Shown here: positions 1 through 8,580 of the stretch, piece after piece
Layout: each line of letters opens with the position of its first letter
Numbering within the stretch: position 1 is the stretch's first letter
Notes under the pieces: model-generated
The model's input: the letters and a program-made list of their open reading frames with translations, nothing else
Told to the model about the DNA's origin: nothing
The model's database searches: none
Source of the DNA: Vibrio genomosp. F10 str. ZF-129
Lineage (GTDB): Bacteria > Pseudomonadota > Gammaproteobacteria > Enterobacterales > Vibrionaceae
Length of the DNA: 51,534 nt
Direction of reading: 5' to 3'
NCBI RefSeq assembly: GCF_000287055.2
Contig: NZ_AJYQ02000092.1
Span: 1 to 51,534, forward strand
Made by a program: the position numbers and the translations under genes

Positions 1-23
1 TGAGAGTAGGACATCGCCAGGCT
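1..23 (+). rRNA. rrf: 5S rRNA, 3' end only
   Basis: The first bases match the 3' end of the complete 5S gene at 201-317 (the stretch reading gagagtaggacatcgccag occurs in both). The window therefore opens inside the distal end of a plus-strand rRNA operon. The rest of this 5S, and presumably 23S and 16S, lie upstream of the window. Confidence 0.9.
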
Positions 24-37
24 TTAATTTATAAAAT

Positions 38-62
38 AGCCCGTTGTAGAGCGGGCTTTTTT
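38..62 (+). terminator. Hairpin with T-run between 5S and tRNA-Thr
   Basis: GCCCG at 39-43 pairs with CGGGC at 52-56, followed by a run of six T. It has the form of an intrinsic terminator, yet a tRNA and a second 5S gene follow in the same direction with no clear promoter in the 23 bases before the tRNA. It may be read through by antiterminated rRNA transcription or serve as a processing site. Confidence 0.65.
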
Positions 63-85
63 AGTCCTATGGACAAAAAGTTTAT

Positions 86-162
86 GCTGATATAGCTCAG
101 CCCGGTAGAGCGCACCCTTGGTAAGGGTGAGGTCCCCAGTTCGAGTCTGGGTATCAGCACCA
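86..162 (+). tRNA. thrV: tRNA-Thr (anticodon GGT)
   Basis: A complete 77-base tRNA with encoded CCA. The acceptor arm GCTGATA (86-92) pairs with TATCAGC (152-158), followed by A and CCA. The anticodon stem CACCC/GGGTG encloses loop TTGGTAA, giving anticodon GGT, which reads ACC and ACT threonine codons. The T arm carries the usual TTCGAGT loop. It lies between two 5S genes, the arrangement known for E. coli rrnD (5S, thrV, 5S), hence the symbol. Confidence 0.95.
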
Positions 163-200
163 GACAAAATGCTAATGTAATAACGTTAGTTAACAGTTTT

Positions 201-317
201 GTTTGGCGACCATAGCATTGTGGACCCACCTGATTCCATGCCGAACTCAGAAGTGAAACGCAATAGCGCCGATGGTAGTGTGGGGCTTCCCCATGTGAGA
301 GTAGGACATCGCCAGAC
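201..317 (+). rRNA. rrf: 5S ribosomal RNA, complete
   Basis: About 117 bases with the gammaproteobacterial 5S core: GGACCCACCTGA, CCGAACTCAGAAGTGAAACG and GCGCCGATGGTAGTGTGGGG. The ends GTTTGGCG (201) and CGCCAGAC (317) pair to form helix I with one wobble. It is the second 5S of the operon, 38 bases after the tRNA. Helix III reads CATTGTGGACC and CGCAATAGCG, which look mutually compensated. The exact mature ends are uncertain by one or two bases. Confidence 0.95.
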
Positions 318-360
318 TTTAATTATTCCTCCGCTTTATAAGCGTTGAGATGAAAAATAA

Positions 361-387
361 ACCTCAGCAGAAATGCTGAGGTTTTTC
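361..387 (+). terminator. rRNA operon terminator
   Basis: ACCTCAGCA (361-369) pairs with TGCTGAGGT around a short AAA-type loop, followed by five T. It lies about 45 bases after the second 5S gene and before the opposing DUF547 gene, so it ends the rRNA transcript. The A-rich 5' flank is too short to make it an obvious terminator for the minus-strand gene as well. Confidence 0.85.
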
Positions 388-415
388 TATTTAGAACACA
401 GAATATTATCGCCGC

Positions 416-1195
416 CTATTTGCTATTTAGCTGCCAATCGTACTCATAAGTAAGCTTCCCTTTATAGTGGGATAGATCGGGGCGATAGTGACCAAGATGT
501 TTAAATAGTTCCTCTTCAGTACCAAAATCACTTTTAAACCAGTCATAAATCGAAGATAACTGTAGCTTATTTGTTGTTAAGTAAGCGCCTTTGTCGCTAT
601 TAATAAATTGATAGGCGGCTTGCTCTAGCAGTACATTGGTGTTGTCAGCTGTTAATGCCATTGGCTGTAGGTTTGGGCATCCTAAACTTGCACAATTTAG
701 CACGTAGTGCGTTCTAGGATCTTGCCAAATCGGCCTAAGGATACGGTGTTCAATGTCATTGAGGGTTAGTTTCTTTCCATCGATAGTGATCACTTCCTGC
801 TCCCAAGGACCAAAGCTAAATAAGCCACCTATCTTGGTTATCGATTTTACTGGGTAATGGTCTAAAACTATATTAGCGGTAATCGCGTTATACAGGTTTA
901 CCCAATAGGCATATTGTTCATTTTTAGAGTATTGCTGAGGAGTGACAGATGAGAGTTTCTCAAGGTAGGATTCGAGCTTTTCTTTATCTTCTTTTGATAT
1001 TGTCGAGTACTTAAAGAGATTGTGTTGTCCTTCGGAAACAACGTATGTATTTAGCAAATCATCCCATTCAGTATGTGTGATTGTTTGATTACTATTTTCA
1101 TTACTCTTGTTCCAATGTGGCCAAAGCTCTGACTTTGGTGCAGCACTTACGCCAAAAGCTAAAGTGAGTGAAAGTAAGGTGATTATTATTTTCAT
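416..1195 (-). CDS. Exported DUF547-family protein
   Basis: This 259-residue protein starts with a typical signal peptide: a short charged start, a hydrophobic run, and a likely cut after the AFGVSA segment near residue 18. The body fits the DUF547 family: a YAYWVNLYNAIT block around residue 95, a VLNCASLGCPNL block near residue 165 with two cysteines, and an IYDWFKSDF block near residue 215. The biochemical role of the family is unknown; the fold has been compared with thiol-protease-like domains, but I cannot assign a reaction. It is probably periplasmic. It is a single gene facing the rRNA operon, 126 bases downstream of leuD, and the leu terminator lies between, so it should have its own promoter. 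A GGATG before the ATG is a modest ribosome binding site. Confidence 0.85.
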   Translation of the reverse strand: MKIIITLLSLTLAFGVSAAPKSELWPHWNKSNENSNQTITHTEWDDLLNTYVVSEGQHNLFKYSTISKEDKEKLESYLEKLSSVTPQQYSKNEQYAYWVNLYNAITANIVLDHYPVKSITKIGGLFSFGPWEQEVITIDGKKLTLNDIEHRILRPIWQDPRTHYVLNCASLGCPNLQPMALTADNTNVLLEQAAYQFINSDKGAYLTTNKLQLSSIYDWFKSDFGTEEELFKHLGHYRPDLSHYKGKLTYEYDWQLNSK

Positions 1196-1250
1196 GTTTT
1201 ACATCCAGTTAGATTTAGTAATAAGACCTCTATTCGATGAGATTCCTTTC

Positions 1251-1283
1251 ATAAAAAAGGCTGGTTCATGACGACCAGCCTTT
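1251..1283 (-). terminator. leuABCD operon terminator
   Basis: On the minus strand AAAGGCTGG pairs with CCAGCCTTT around a 10-base loop and is followed by a T-rich tract. It lies 38 bases past the leuD stop, marking the end of the leucine operon. Confidence 0.85.
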
Positions 1284-1321
1284 GACGATATAGATTCAAG
1301 ATAATTGGAATGAATTTTTCG

Positions 1322-1924
1322 TTATTTTAAGAAGCTTGGAATATTCGCTTCATAAGCCGAAATTTTATCTTCATGCTGCAGTGTTAAGCCGATATTATCT
1401 AAACCGTTCAGCAGGCAGTGACGACGAAATTCGTCAATTTCAAAATCGTATTCTTTTTCGTTAGCTCTGACTTTCATCGCTTCTAAATCAACTTCGACTT
1501 GAGCCCCTTCGTTGGCTTCAACAAATTGAAATATTTCATCGACTTCTTGCTCTGTTAAGCGCACGGGAACCATTTGATTATTGATTGAATTACCGTAGAA
1601 AATATCGGCAAAGCTTGGAGCAATCATGGCTTGAATTCCATAGTCAGCCAGTGCCCAAGGCGCGTGTTCACGAGATGAACCACAGCCGAAGTTTTCACGA
1701 GCTAATAGAATAGAAGCGCCTTGATAGCGTGGTGCATTCATCACAAACTCTGGGTTTGGTTGCTCACCAGCGTCATCCAAGAATCTCCAATCATGGAAAA
1801 GGTTTTTACCAAATCCTAGGCGAGAAACTCTTTGCAAAAACTGTTTTGGGATAATGGCATCAGTATCGATGTTTGCCGTATCTAAAGGAACGACTAAACC
1901 TGTATGCTGCTTGAAACCTGACAT
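1322..1924 (-). CDS. leuD: 3-isopropylmalate dehydratase small subunit
   Basis: LeuD pairs with LeuC to isomerise 2-isopropylmalate to 3-isopropylmalate, the second step of leucine synthesis, in the cytoplasm. The 200 residues match the family length. Visible signatures are [17 protein letters not shown] near the start and the swivel-domain segment [16 protein letters not shown] around residue 77, which contributes to the active site. It is the last gene of leuABCD, 12 bases after leuC, and a terminator follows. The start has a well-placed AGGAGG-type ribosome binding site in the leuC-leuD gap. Confidence 0.97.
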   Translation of the reverse strand: MSGFKQHTGLVVPLDTANIDTDAIIPKQFLQRVSRLGFGKNLFHDWRFLDDAGEQPNPEFVMNAPRYQGASILLARENFGCGSSREHAPWALADYGIQAMIAPSFADIFYGNSINNQMVPVRLTEQEVDEIFQFVEANEGAQVEVDLEAMKVRANEKEYDFEIDEFRRHCLLNGLDNIGLTLQHEDKISAYEANIPSFLK

Positions 1925-1936
1925 AAAACTTGCCTC

Positions 1937-3334
1937 CTAAAGTTCGCGAATATCGATAAAGTGACCAGCGACTGCCGCTGCCGCTGCCATCGCTGGGCTA
2001 ACTAGGTGAGTACGTCCATCACGACCCTGACGGCCCTCAAAATTACGGTTTGATGTTGATGCACAGCGCTCATGTGGACCTAAGCGGTCATTGTTCATTG
2101 CTAGGCACATAGAGCACCCAGGTAAACGCCACTCAAAGCCTGCTTCAATGAATATTTTGTCTAGACCTTCAGCTTCAGCTTGCGCTTTAACTTGTTCTGA
2201 ACCTGGTACGATAAGCGCCTGGACATGTGAAGCGACTTTGCGGCCTTTTGCAACTTCTGCTGCCGCACGCATGTCTTCGATACGAGAGTTTGTGCAAGAG
2301 CCAACGAATACTTTATCAACGTTATAATCAGACAGTGCTTTACCTGCTTCCAGTCCCATATAGGCTAGTGCCTTTTCAGCCGAGGCTCTCTCTACAGGAT
2401 CTGAAAAACTTTCTGGTGAAGGAATTGGAGTGTCTACTGAAATAACTTGTCCAGGGTTTGTGCCCCAAGTAACTTGTGGCTTGATGTCCGCAGCGTCTAA
2501 TGTCACAACAGCGTCAAACTGTGCATCTGTATCGGTAGTGAGTGTTTTCCAGTACTCAACAGCCGCATCAAACTCGGCACCTTGTGGTGAGAACTTACGT
2601 CCTTTAATGTATTCAAACGTGGTGTCATCCGGCGCGATAAGGCCCGCTTTGGCCCCCAATTCGATAGCCATGTTACACACGGTCATTCGACCTTCCATAG
2701 AAAGATCGGTGATCGCTTCACCACAGAATTCAACTACATAGCCTGTACCGCCTGCTGCGGTTGTTTTTCCGATGATAGCGAGAACAATATCTTTAGCCGT
2801 AATCCCCGCCGCTACTTTGCCTTTTACTTCGATTTTCATCGTTTTAGCACGAGCTTGCTTTAACGTTTGAGTTGCGAGAACGTGCTCTACTTCAGAGGTG
2901 CCGATACCAAATGCTAGTGAACCAAATGCGCCGTGAGTAGCAGTATGCGAGTCACCACAAACAATCGTCATGCCAGGTAGAGTAATGCCTAGCTCAGGCC
3001 CCATCACGTGCACGATACCTTGGTATTTATGGTTAAGGTCGTAGAGGGTAACACCGAAGTCTTCACAGTTTTTTGATAGCGTTTCCATCTGGATTTGCGC
3101 CATTTTCCCTGAGGCAGTGATGTCTTTGGTTGTTGTTGAAACGTTATGATCCATCGTGGCAAACGTCTTGCTGACTTGGCGAACTTTTCGTCCTTTTTCT
3201 CGCAAGCCGTCAAACGCTTGCGGGGAAGTCACTTCGTGAACCAGATGGCGGTCAATATAAAGGATAGGGTTTTCGCCTTCCGCTTCGACAGCTACGTGCG
3301 CGTCGTAGACTTTTTCATACAGTGTTTTAGACAT
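1937..3334 (-). CDS. leuC: 3-isopropylmalate dehydratase large subunit
   Basis: LeuC is the aconitase-family large subunit that carries the [4Fe-4S] cluster and acts with LeuD. The 465 residues match the usual length. Cluster-ligand cysteines are visible in [16 protein letters not shown] near residue 347 and in [13 protein letters not shown] near residue 407; [26 protein letters not shown] near residue 130 is the family substrate-binding region (only part is cited here for orientation). It follows leuB after a 105-base gap on the same strand. That gap contains an ATGCCCAT/ATGGGCG inverted repeat around 3372-3407 but no T-run, so I read leuB and leuC as cotranscribed. Confidence 0.97.
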   Translation of the reverse strand: MSKTLYEKVYDAHVAVEAEGENPILYIDRHLVHEVTSPQAFDGLREKGRKVRQVSKTFATMDHNVSTTTKDITASGKMAQIQMETLSKNCEDFGVTLYDLNHKYQGIVHVMGPELGITLPGMTIVCGDSHTATHGAFGSLAFGIGTSEVEHVLATQTLKQARAKTMKIEVKGKVAAGITAKDIVLAIIGKTTAAGGTGYVVEFCGEAITDLSMEGRMTVCNMAIELGAKAGLIAPDDTTFEYIKGRKFSPQGAEFDAAVEYWKTLTTDTDAQFDAVVTLDAADIKPQVTWGTNPGQVISVDTPIPSPESFSDPVERASAEKALAYMGLEAGKALSDYNVDKVFVGSCTNSRIEDMRAAAEVAKGRKVASHVQALIVPGSEQVKAQAEAEGLDKIFIEAGFEWRLPGCSMCLAMNNDRLGPHERCASTSNRNFEGRQGRDGRTHLVSPAMAAAAAVAGHFIDIREL

Positions 3335-3439
3335 TGTTGCTTCCTTTCCTTGTCGCCGTTGTCACTGTGTTATGCCCATAAATCAGAAAAGGTTCGAGTC
3401 ATGGGCGTTAGCGTACTTAATTGACGACAGTCATTATTA

Positions 3440-4540
<1,101 letters not shown>

Positions 4541-4560
4541 TTAAATATATGATGTTTTTG

Positions 4561-4598
4561 GTTCACGCCTAATAAGGAGCTCTTATTCAGGCATGAAC
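4561..4598 (-). other. Long intercistronic hairpin between leuA and leuB
   Basis: GTTCA (4561-4565), GCCT (4567-4570) and AATAAG (4571-4576) pair in order with CTTATT (4582-4587), AGGC (4589-4592) and TGAAC (4594-4598). That gives 15 base pairs with two small interruptions and a 5-base loop. No T-run follows on the minus strand, so it is more likely an mRNA processing or stability element than a terminator. Confidence 0.6.
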
Positions 4599-4617
4599 GC
4601 ATTTATTCTGTTTGGGC

Positions 4618-6165
4618 TTATACCGTCGCGACTTTATTTTGTTTAATTTCAGCGATTTCATCGGCTCTATGAATGCTATTAATTACGTGCAGTAACGCTT
4701 GGCCTGATGCTTCGACGATATCAGTAGAAATACCGGTTCCGTGGTATTTCCTGCCTTTATAGTTGGCGATGATGTCAGCTTGACCTAAACCATCTTCCCC
4801 TTCACCTTTCGCGGTTAGGTCAAATTTATCTAGCACAATATCATAACCTGTAACTCGATAGATACACTGGTAAAGAGCGTCAACAGGGCCGTTACCAACC
4901 GCGGCTTCTGATGTCTCTTTATCGCCACAAAGCATCTTAATACTCGTTGTAGCCATGACACTGCCAGACTGAACACTTAGATAGTTCAACTTGAAGAAGT
5001 CGTCTTCTTCACGAAGGTTTGAGAAGTGGACCAATGCTTCCAAATCGTAATCAAAGACTTGGCCTTTGCGATCGGCCAATTTTAAGAAGTCTTCATACAA
5101 AGCATCTAGGCTGTATTCTTCGTCTTTATATCCCATAGAGTCCATGTGGTTCTTTACTGCCGCACGGCCACTTCGACTGGTAAGGTTTAATGCCTTGTTC
5201 TTCAGACCAATAGACTCAGGGGTCATGATTTCATAAGTGTTCTTATTCTTAATCATACCGTCTTGGTGAATACCTGAGGAGTGACTAAAGGCATTGGCGC
5301 CAACAATCGCTTTGTTGTCTTGTATCGGCATATTACAAAGTTGGCTAACCAGTTTGCTGGTGCGGTGAATTTCATCGTGTTTTAGGCCCGTATGAACACC
5401 TAGCAATTCCTCGCGAGTCTTGATGATCATGGCTATTTCTTCTAATGAGCAATTACCTGCACGCTCACCGATACCGTTAATGGTTCCCTCAACTTGGCGA
5501 GCACCCGCTTGGACAGCTGAAATTGAGTTGGCAACAGACATACCCAAGTCATCATGACAGTGTACCGATATGATTGCTTTATCAATATTAGGTACGCGGT
5601 TGAACAGTGTTTGAATAATGCCACCAAATTCATTCGGTACCGTGTAGCCAACCGTATCGGGAATATTAATGGTGTTTGCCCCTGCGTTGATCGCAGCTTC
5701 TACCATGCGGCAAAGGTCGTCAATCGGTGTTCGCCCTGCATCTTCACACGAAAACTCGACGTCATCGGTGTATTTACGAGCATGTTTAACCGCTTTTACC
5801 CCCATTTCAACGACGTCATCATAGCTACGACGCAATTTATCTTGCACGTGAATCGTCGAGGTTGAAATGAAAGTATGAATACGAAACGCTTCGGCCACTT
5901 TCAATGCTTCTGCTGCTGCATCTATGTCTTTTGCAACGGCTCTAGAAAGACCACAGATGCGGCTATTCTTGATGTGACGAGCGATGGTTTGAACAGATTC
6001 AAAATCACCCGGAGAGGACACAGGGAAACCAGCTTCTATCACATCAACACCAAGGCGTTCGAGTGCGTAAGCAATTTGCAGTTTCTCTTTAACGGTCAAA
6101 CTTGCTGACAATGCTTGCTCACCATCACGTAACGTGGTGTCGAATATAATGACCTGATTACTCAT
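4618..6165 (-). CDS. leuA: 2-isopropylmalate synthase
   Basis: LeuA condenses acetyl-CoA with 2-oxoisovalerate, the committed step of leucine synthesis. The 515 residues fit the short bacterial form. The N-terminal TIM barrel opens with [18 protein letters not shown] (catalytic Arg and metal-binding Asp). [13 protein letters not shown] near residue 202 supplies metal-binding histidines, and [14 protein letters not shown] follows. Residues after about 390 form the regulatory domain for leucine feedback. It is the first structural gene of leuABCD, downstream of the leuL leader and attenuator, and has an AAGGAAG ribosome binding site. Confidence 0.97.
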   Translation of the reverse strand: MSNQVIIFDTTLRDGEQALSASLTVKEKLQIAYALERLGVDVIEAGFPVSSPGDFESVQTIARHIKNSRICGLSRAVAKDIDAAAEALKVAEAFRIHTFISTSTIHVQDKLRRSYDDVVEMGVKAVKHARKYTDDVEFSCEDAGRTPIDDLCRMVEAAINAGANTINIPDTVGYTVPNEFGGIIQTLFNRVPNIDKAIISVHCHDDLGMSVANSISAVQAGARQVEGTINGIGERAGNCSLEEIAMIIKTREELLGVHTGLKHDEIHRTSKLVSQLCNMPIQDNKAIVGANAFSHSSGIHQDGMIKNKNTYEIMTPESIGLKNKALNLTSRSGRAAVKNHMDSMGYKDEEYSLDALYEDFLKLADRKGQVFDYDLEALVHFSNLREEDDFFKLNYLSVQSGSVMATTSIKMLCGDKETSEAAVGNGPVDALYQCIYRVTGYDIVLDKFDLTAKGEGEDGLGQADIIANYKGRKYHGTGISTDIVEASGQALLHVINSIHRADEIAEIKQNKVATV

Positions 6166-6230
6166 ATTTGCTTCCTTAGTGATTAGACGTCTTAGCGTCA
6201 GTTAATCGTTTACTTCCAGTCCATAACTAC

Positions 6231-6260
6231 AAAAAAACCCGCATCTCAGTGCGGGCTTTT
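6231..6260 (-). terminator. leu operon attenuator terminator
   Basis: On the minus strand AGCCCGCA pairs with TGCGGGT, followed by seven T. It lies between the leuL stop (6294) and leuA (start 6165), exactly where a transcription attenuator belongs. It should form when leucyl-tRNA is plentiful. Confidence 0.9.
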
Positions 6261-6293
6261 GGAATTCTTGTGTGGCTAATTTTCTTCCATGAC

Positions 6294-6356
6294 CTACCCG
6301 CGCGATTGTTTCACGATAAGGAGGAGGTTGAGCAGGATAGAAAATTGCTTTGTCAT
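6294..6356 (-). CDS. leuL: leu operon leader peptide
   Basis: A 20-codon frame reads MTKQFSILLNLLLIVKQSRG and stops with TAG. Five of six consecutive codons (CTG CTC AAC CTC CTC CTT) encode leucine, the signature of a ribosome-stalling leader. An AGGAAG ribosome binding site lies about 9 bases before the ATG. The leader sits between a strong promoter (6410-6438) and the attenuator (6231-6260). By analogy with the enterobacterial leu leader, stalling at the Leu codons under leucyl-tRNA shortage would prevent terminator formation and allow leuABCD transcription. The gene is too short to be found by ordinary gene callers. Confidence 0.9.
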   Translation of the reverse strand: MTKQFSILLNLLLIVKQSRG

Positions 6357-6409
6357 TGTTAACTGCTTCCTATAGAGAGTTAAAGAAACCACAAAATTAA
6401 GTTAACAAA

Positions 6410-6438
6410 TTAGTACCGCACTCCAGTTACAACGTCAA
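6410..6438 (-). promoter_or_regulatory. leuABCD promoter
   Basis: On the minus strand TTGACG (6438-6433) is separated by 17 bases from TACTAA (6415-6410), a good sigma-70 promoter. Transcription would start near 6403, giving a leader of about 47 bases before the leuL ATG. Confidence 0.8.
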
Positions 6439-6501
6439 CCATTAAGTTGATTTTTTACTCATATCGGATCAGTTAGCCACTGAAATTGCGAAGATCCATA
6501 A

Positions 6502-6583
6502 ATTAATCAAATGATGAACTTGTGATTAATTATTAACCTATCGGTTGCGATTTTATCTGCCTATAATTAATCGGTTGATTAAT
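6502..6583 (+). promoter_or_regulatory. Paired operator-like repeats at the TetR-gene promoter
   Basis: ATTAATC (6566-6572) and GATTAAT (6577-6583) form a perfect inverted repeat with a 4-base centre. A second copy of the same two arms, ATTAATC at 6502-6508 and GATTAAT at 6524-6530, is spread by a 15-base centre. The near-consensus -10 hexamer TATAAT at 6562-6567 overlaps the compact repeat, which ends 13 bases before the TetR-family start codon. This fits autorepression by the adjacent regulator. A role for LeuO, whose own upstream region has related sequence, is an alternative. Confidence 0.6.
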
Positions 6584-6596
6584 ATGTGGGATAACC

Positions 6597-7241
6597 ATGA
6601 GCAATAGCGAGAGAAAAGTAGGGCGACCGCGTCAAGACACTGAGTCGAGAGATAAGCTTTTAGCGAGTGCGCAAGAATTATTCACGTTGATGTCTTATGA
6701 CAAAGTGTCCACTCGAAAAATAGCGGATAAAGCCGGTGTCAATATTGCGATGATTCGCTACTACTTTGGCAATAAAGAAGGACTGTTTGAAGCGATGTTG
6801 CGTGATGCTTTATCACCGATGCGTCAGCAAATGAGCAAGCTGGTTAAAGACAGTACTCATAAAAATCTGATTGACCTGATGCGAACCTATTATCAGGTCA
6901 TGATTAAAACCCCTAAGCTGCCTCGTTTAATCGTCCAAGTCATGAATATGCCCGCCAATGACTCTCAGCGCCAATTAGTCGAAAAAGTGTTTTTAGATAT
7001 TACTCAACCAATGCAAGTAATTATCTTTGATAAGTTATTGTCTAGCGGGGTTATTCGCTCAGAAATGGATGCTAAACTGTGTCGGTTTTCCTACATCAGT
7101 TTAATGGTTTTTCCTTTTCTTGCGCCTCCTGCCATGCTTCGTTTACATGGTGTTGAACTGAATGCTGATTTCTTGTCTCAATTATTTGAGCACAATATAA
7201 AACTCATTACTCAGGGATTCCTAACCCCTGACGTTATATAA
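6597..7241 (+). CDS. TetR-family transcriptional regulator of the adjacent RND pump
   Basis: A 214-residue cytoplasmic DNA-binding repressor of the TetR family. The N-terminal helix-turn-helix domain is at about residues 13-60: DKLLASAQELF, then STRKIADKAGVNIAMIRYYFGNKEGLF, the classic TetR recognition region ending in YYF-nKe-lf. The ligand-binding C-terminal part is not diagnostic. The gene lies 10 bases before an adaptor and pump pair, so it should be cotranscribed with them and respond to a pump substrate or a related cell signal. The start is supported by a weak GGATAA upstream and by the operator-like repeat. The natural ligand is unknown. Confidence 0.88.
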   Translation: MSNSERKVGRPRQDTESRDKLLASAQELFTLMSYDKVSTRKIADKAGVNIAMIRYYFGNKEGLFEAMLRDALSPMRQQMSKLVKDSTHKNLIDLMRTYYQVMIKTPKLPRLIVQVMNMPANDSQRQLVEKVFLDITQPMQVIIFDKLLSSGVIRSEMDAKLCRFSYISLMVFPFLAPPAMLRLHGVELNADFLSQLFEHNIKLITQGFLTPDVI

Positions 7242-7251
7242 GGACATAAGA

Positions 7252-8580
7252 ATGGCCGTAAATCGTAAGTTTTTGTTTATTCCTGCTGTCATCATTGGCG
7301 TTGTCGTGTTGGTCCTGGCGATTAAAATGAAGCCATCATTACCCGTTAAGCCAGCACAGGATCGTGCACGCTTAGTCGAAACGATACCGCTTCAATTAAC
7401 GTCCATGGCGCCACTGGCTATAGGGTTTGGTAAAGTGCTGCCAAAAGTGGAATGGTCAGCCATTTCAGAGGTCACGGGTAAGGTTGTGTACCGTCATCCA
7501 AACCTTGAAAAAGGACAGATAATCCCAGCAGGGACAGAAGTCTTACGAATCGACCCTCTCGATTATGAATTGAAGCTGGTACAGGCGGAAGCCGATTATA
7601 AATCGAGTAAAACGTCACTGACTAAGCTGAATTTAGATGAAAAGAATCTTAAGCAGACGTTAGATATCGAAAAGAATCGTTTGAAGATTGCCAACACCGA
7701 ACTTCAGCGAAAACTCGACTTGCGTAAAAAAGGCTTAACATCACAGTCGGATGTGGATCAGCAAAAACAGAGTAGTCTATCGCAGCAAAAGCTGGTGCTC
7801 GATATAGAACATCAATTGATCACCATGCCTGATGATAGAAGGGTAGCGGAAGCAGCGGTGAAGGTTGCGGCTGCAAAGGTACAAGAAGCTCAGAGGCTAT
7901 TAGCGAAAACTTCCATTGTATTGCCGCAAAACTTACGCATTGCCGAAGTCGATATTGAACAGCAGCAAGTGGTGAATCAACAACAAACAATGATCATCGC
8001 TCACGGTATCGATGTCATGGAAGTAGAAGCACAACTCTCTATACACGACTTGCAAACCTTGGCATCAACATTGGGTGAATTTAGCCGCAATGAATCGGGT
8101 ATCCCTCAAGCCGACTTGGCTTTTCCAAAAGCCACTATTGAGCTAAATAGTGGCAGTTTGAACGTCACCTGGCCTGCTAAAGTGGCAAGGGTCAGTGAAA
8201 CGGTCGATTATAATCAAGCGACGGCCGGGGTGATTTTGGAGATTCAACAAAACTACAAAGATCTTACCCCCACTTCAGTTCCTCCTTTAGTCAATGGCAT
8301 GTTCGTAAAGGCTTCAATAGAAGGGCAGGCTAACCCAAGTTGGGTGATTCCAGAAAGAGCCCTACACGGTAATCGCATCTATCTAAAAGATGATGACAAT
8401 CGCTTGGTGATCAAAACCATAGAGGTACTTTACCGTCGCGACAACCATGTGATCATCGACGGTGATATTGAGCATGGACAACGATTGATTTTGAACGATT
8501 TATTGCCCGCAATCGAAGGAATGCAACTCAAAGAGCTGGAACAAAAATCAGCCCCAAAGATCGAGGAATCTGAACGATGA
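7252..8580 (+). CDS. RND efflux periplasmic adaptor subunit (membrane fusion protein)
   Basis: A 442-residue adaptor of the HlyD/AcrA type that links an inner-membrane pump to an outer-membrane channel. It begins with an N-terminal membrane anchor (FLFIPAVIIGVVVLVLAI, about residues 7-24) with no cysteine, so it is anchored by the helix and not as a lipoprotein. A first lipoyl/beta-barrel half follows, then a long alpha-helical hairpin rich in K, Q, E and L (about residues 105-225), then the second half and the membrane-proximal domain. It overlaps the pump gene by 4 bases (ATGA), so translation is coupled. No outer-membrane channel gene is present, so TolC or a relative from elsewhere is presumably used. 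Confidence 0.88.
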   Translation: MAVNRKFLFIPAVIIGVVVLVLAIKMKPSLPVKPAQDRARLVETIPLQLTSMAPLAIGFGKVLPKVEWSAISEVTGKVVYRHPNLEKGQIIPAGTEVLRIDPLDYELKLVQAEADYKSSKTSLTKLNLDEKNLKQTLDIEKNRLKIANTELQRKLDLRKKGLTSQSDVDQQKQSSLSQQKLVLDIEHQLITMPDDRRVAEAAVKVAAAKVQEAQRLLAKTSIVLPQNLRIAEVDIEQQQVVNQQQTMIIAHGIDVMEVEAQLSIHDLQTLASTLGEFSRNESGIPQADLAFPKATIELNSGSLNVTWPAKVARVSETVDYNQATAGVILEIQQNYKDLTPTSVPPLVNGMFVKASIEGQANPSWVIPERALHGNRIYLKDDDNRLVIKTIEVLYRRDNHVIIDGDIEHGQRLILNDLLPAIEGMQLKELEQKSAPKIEESER

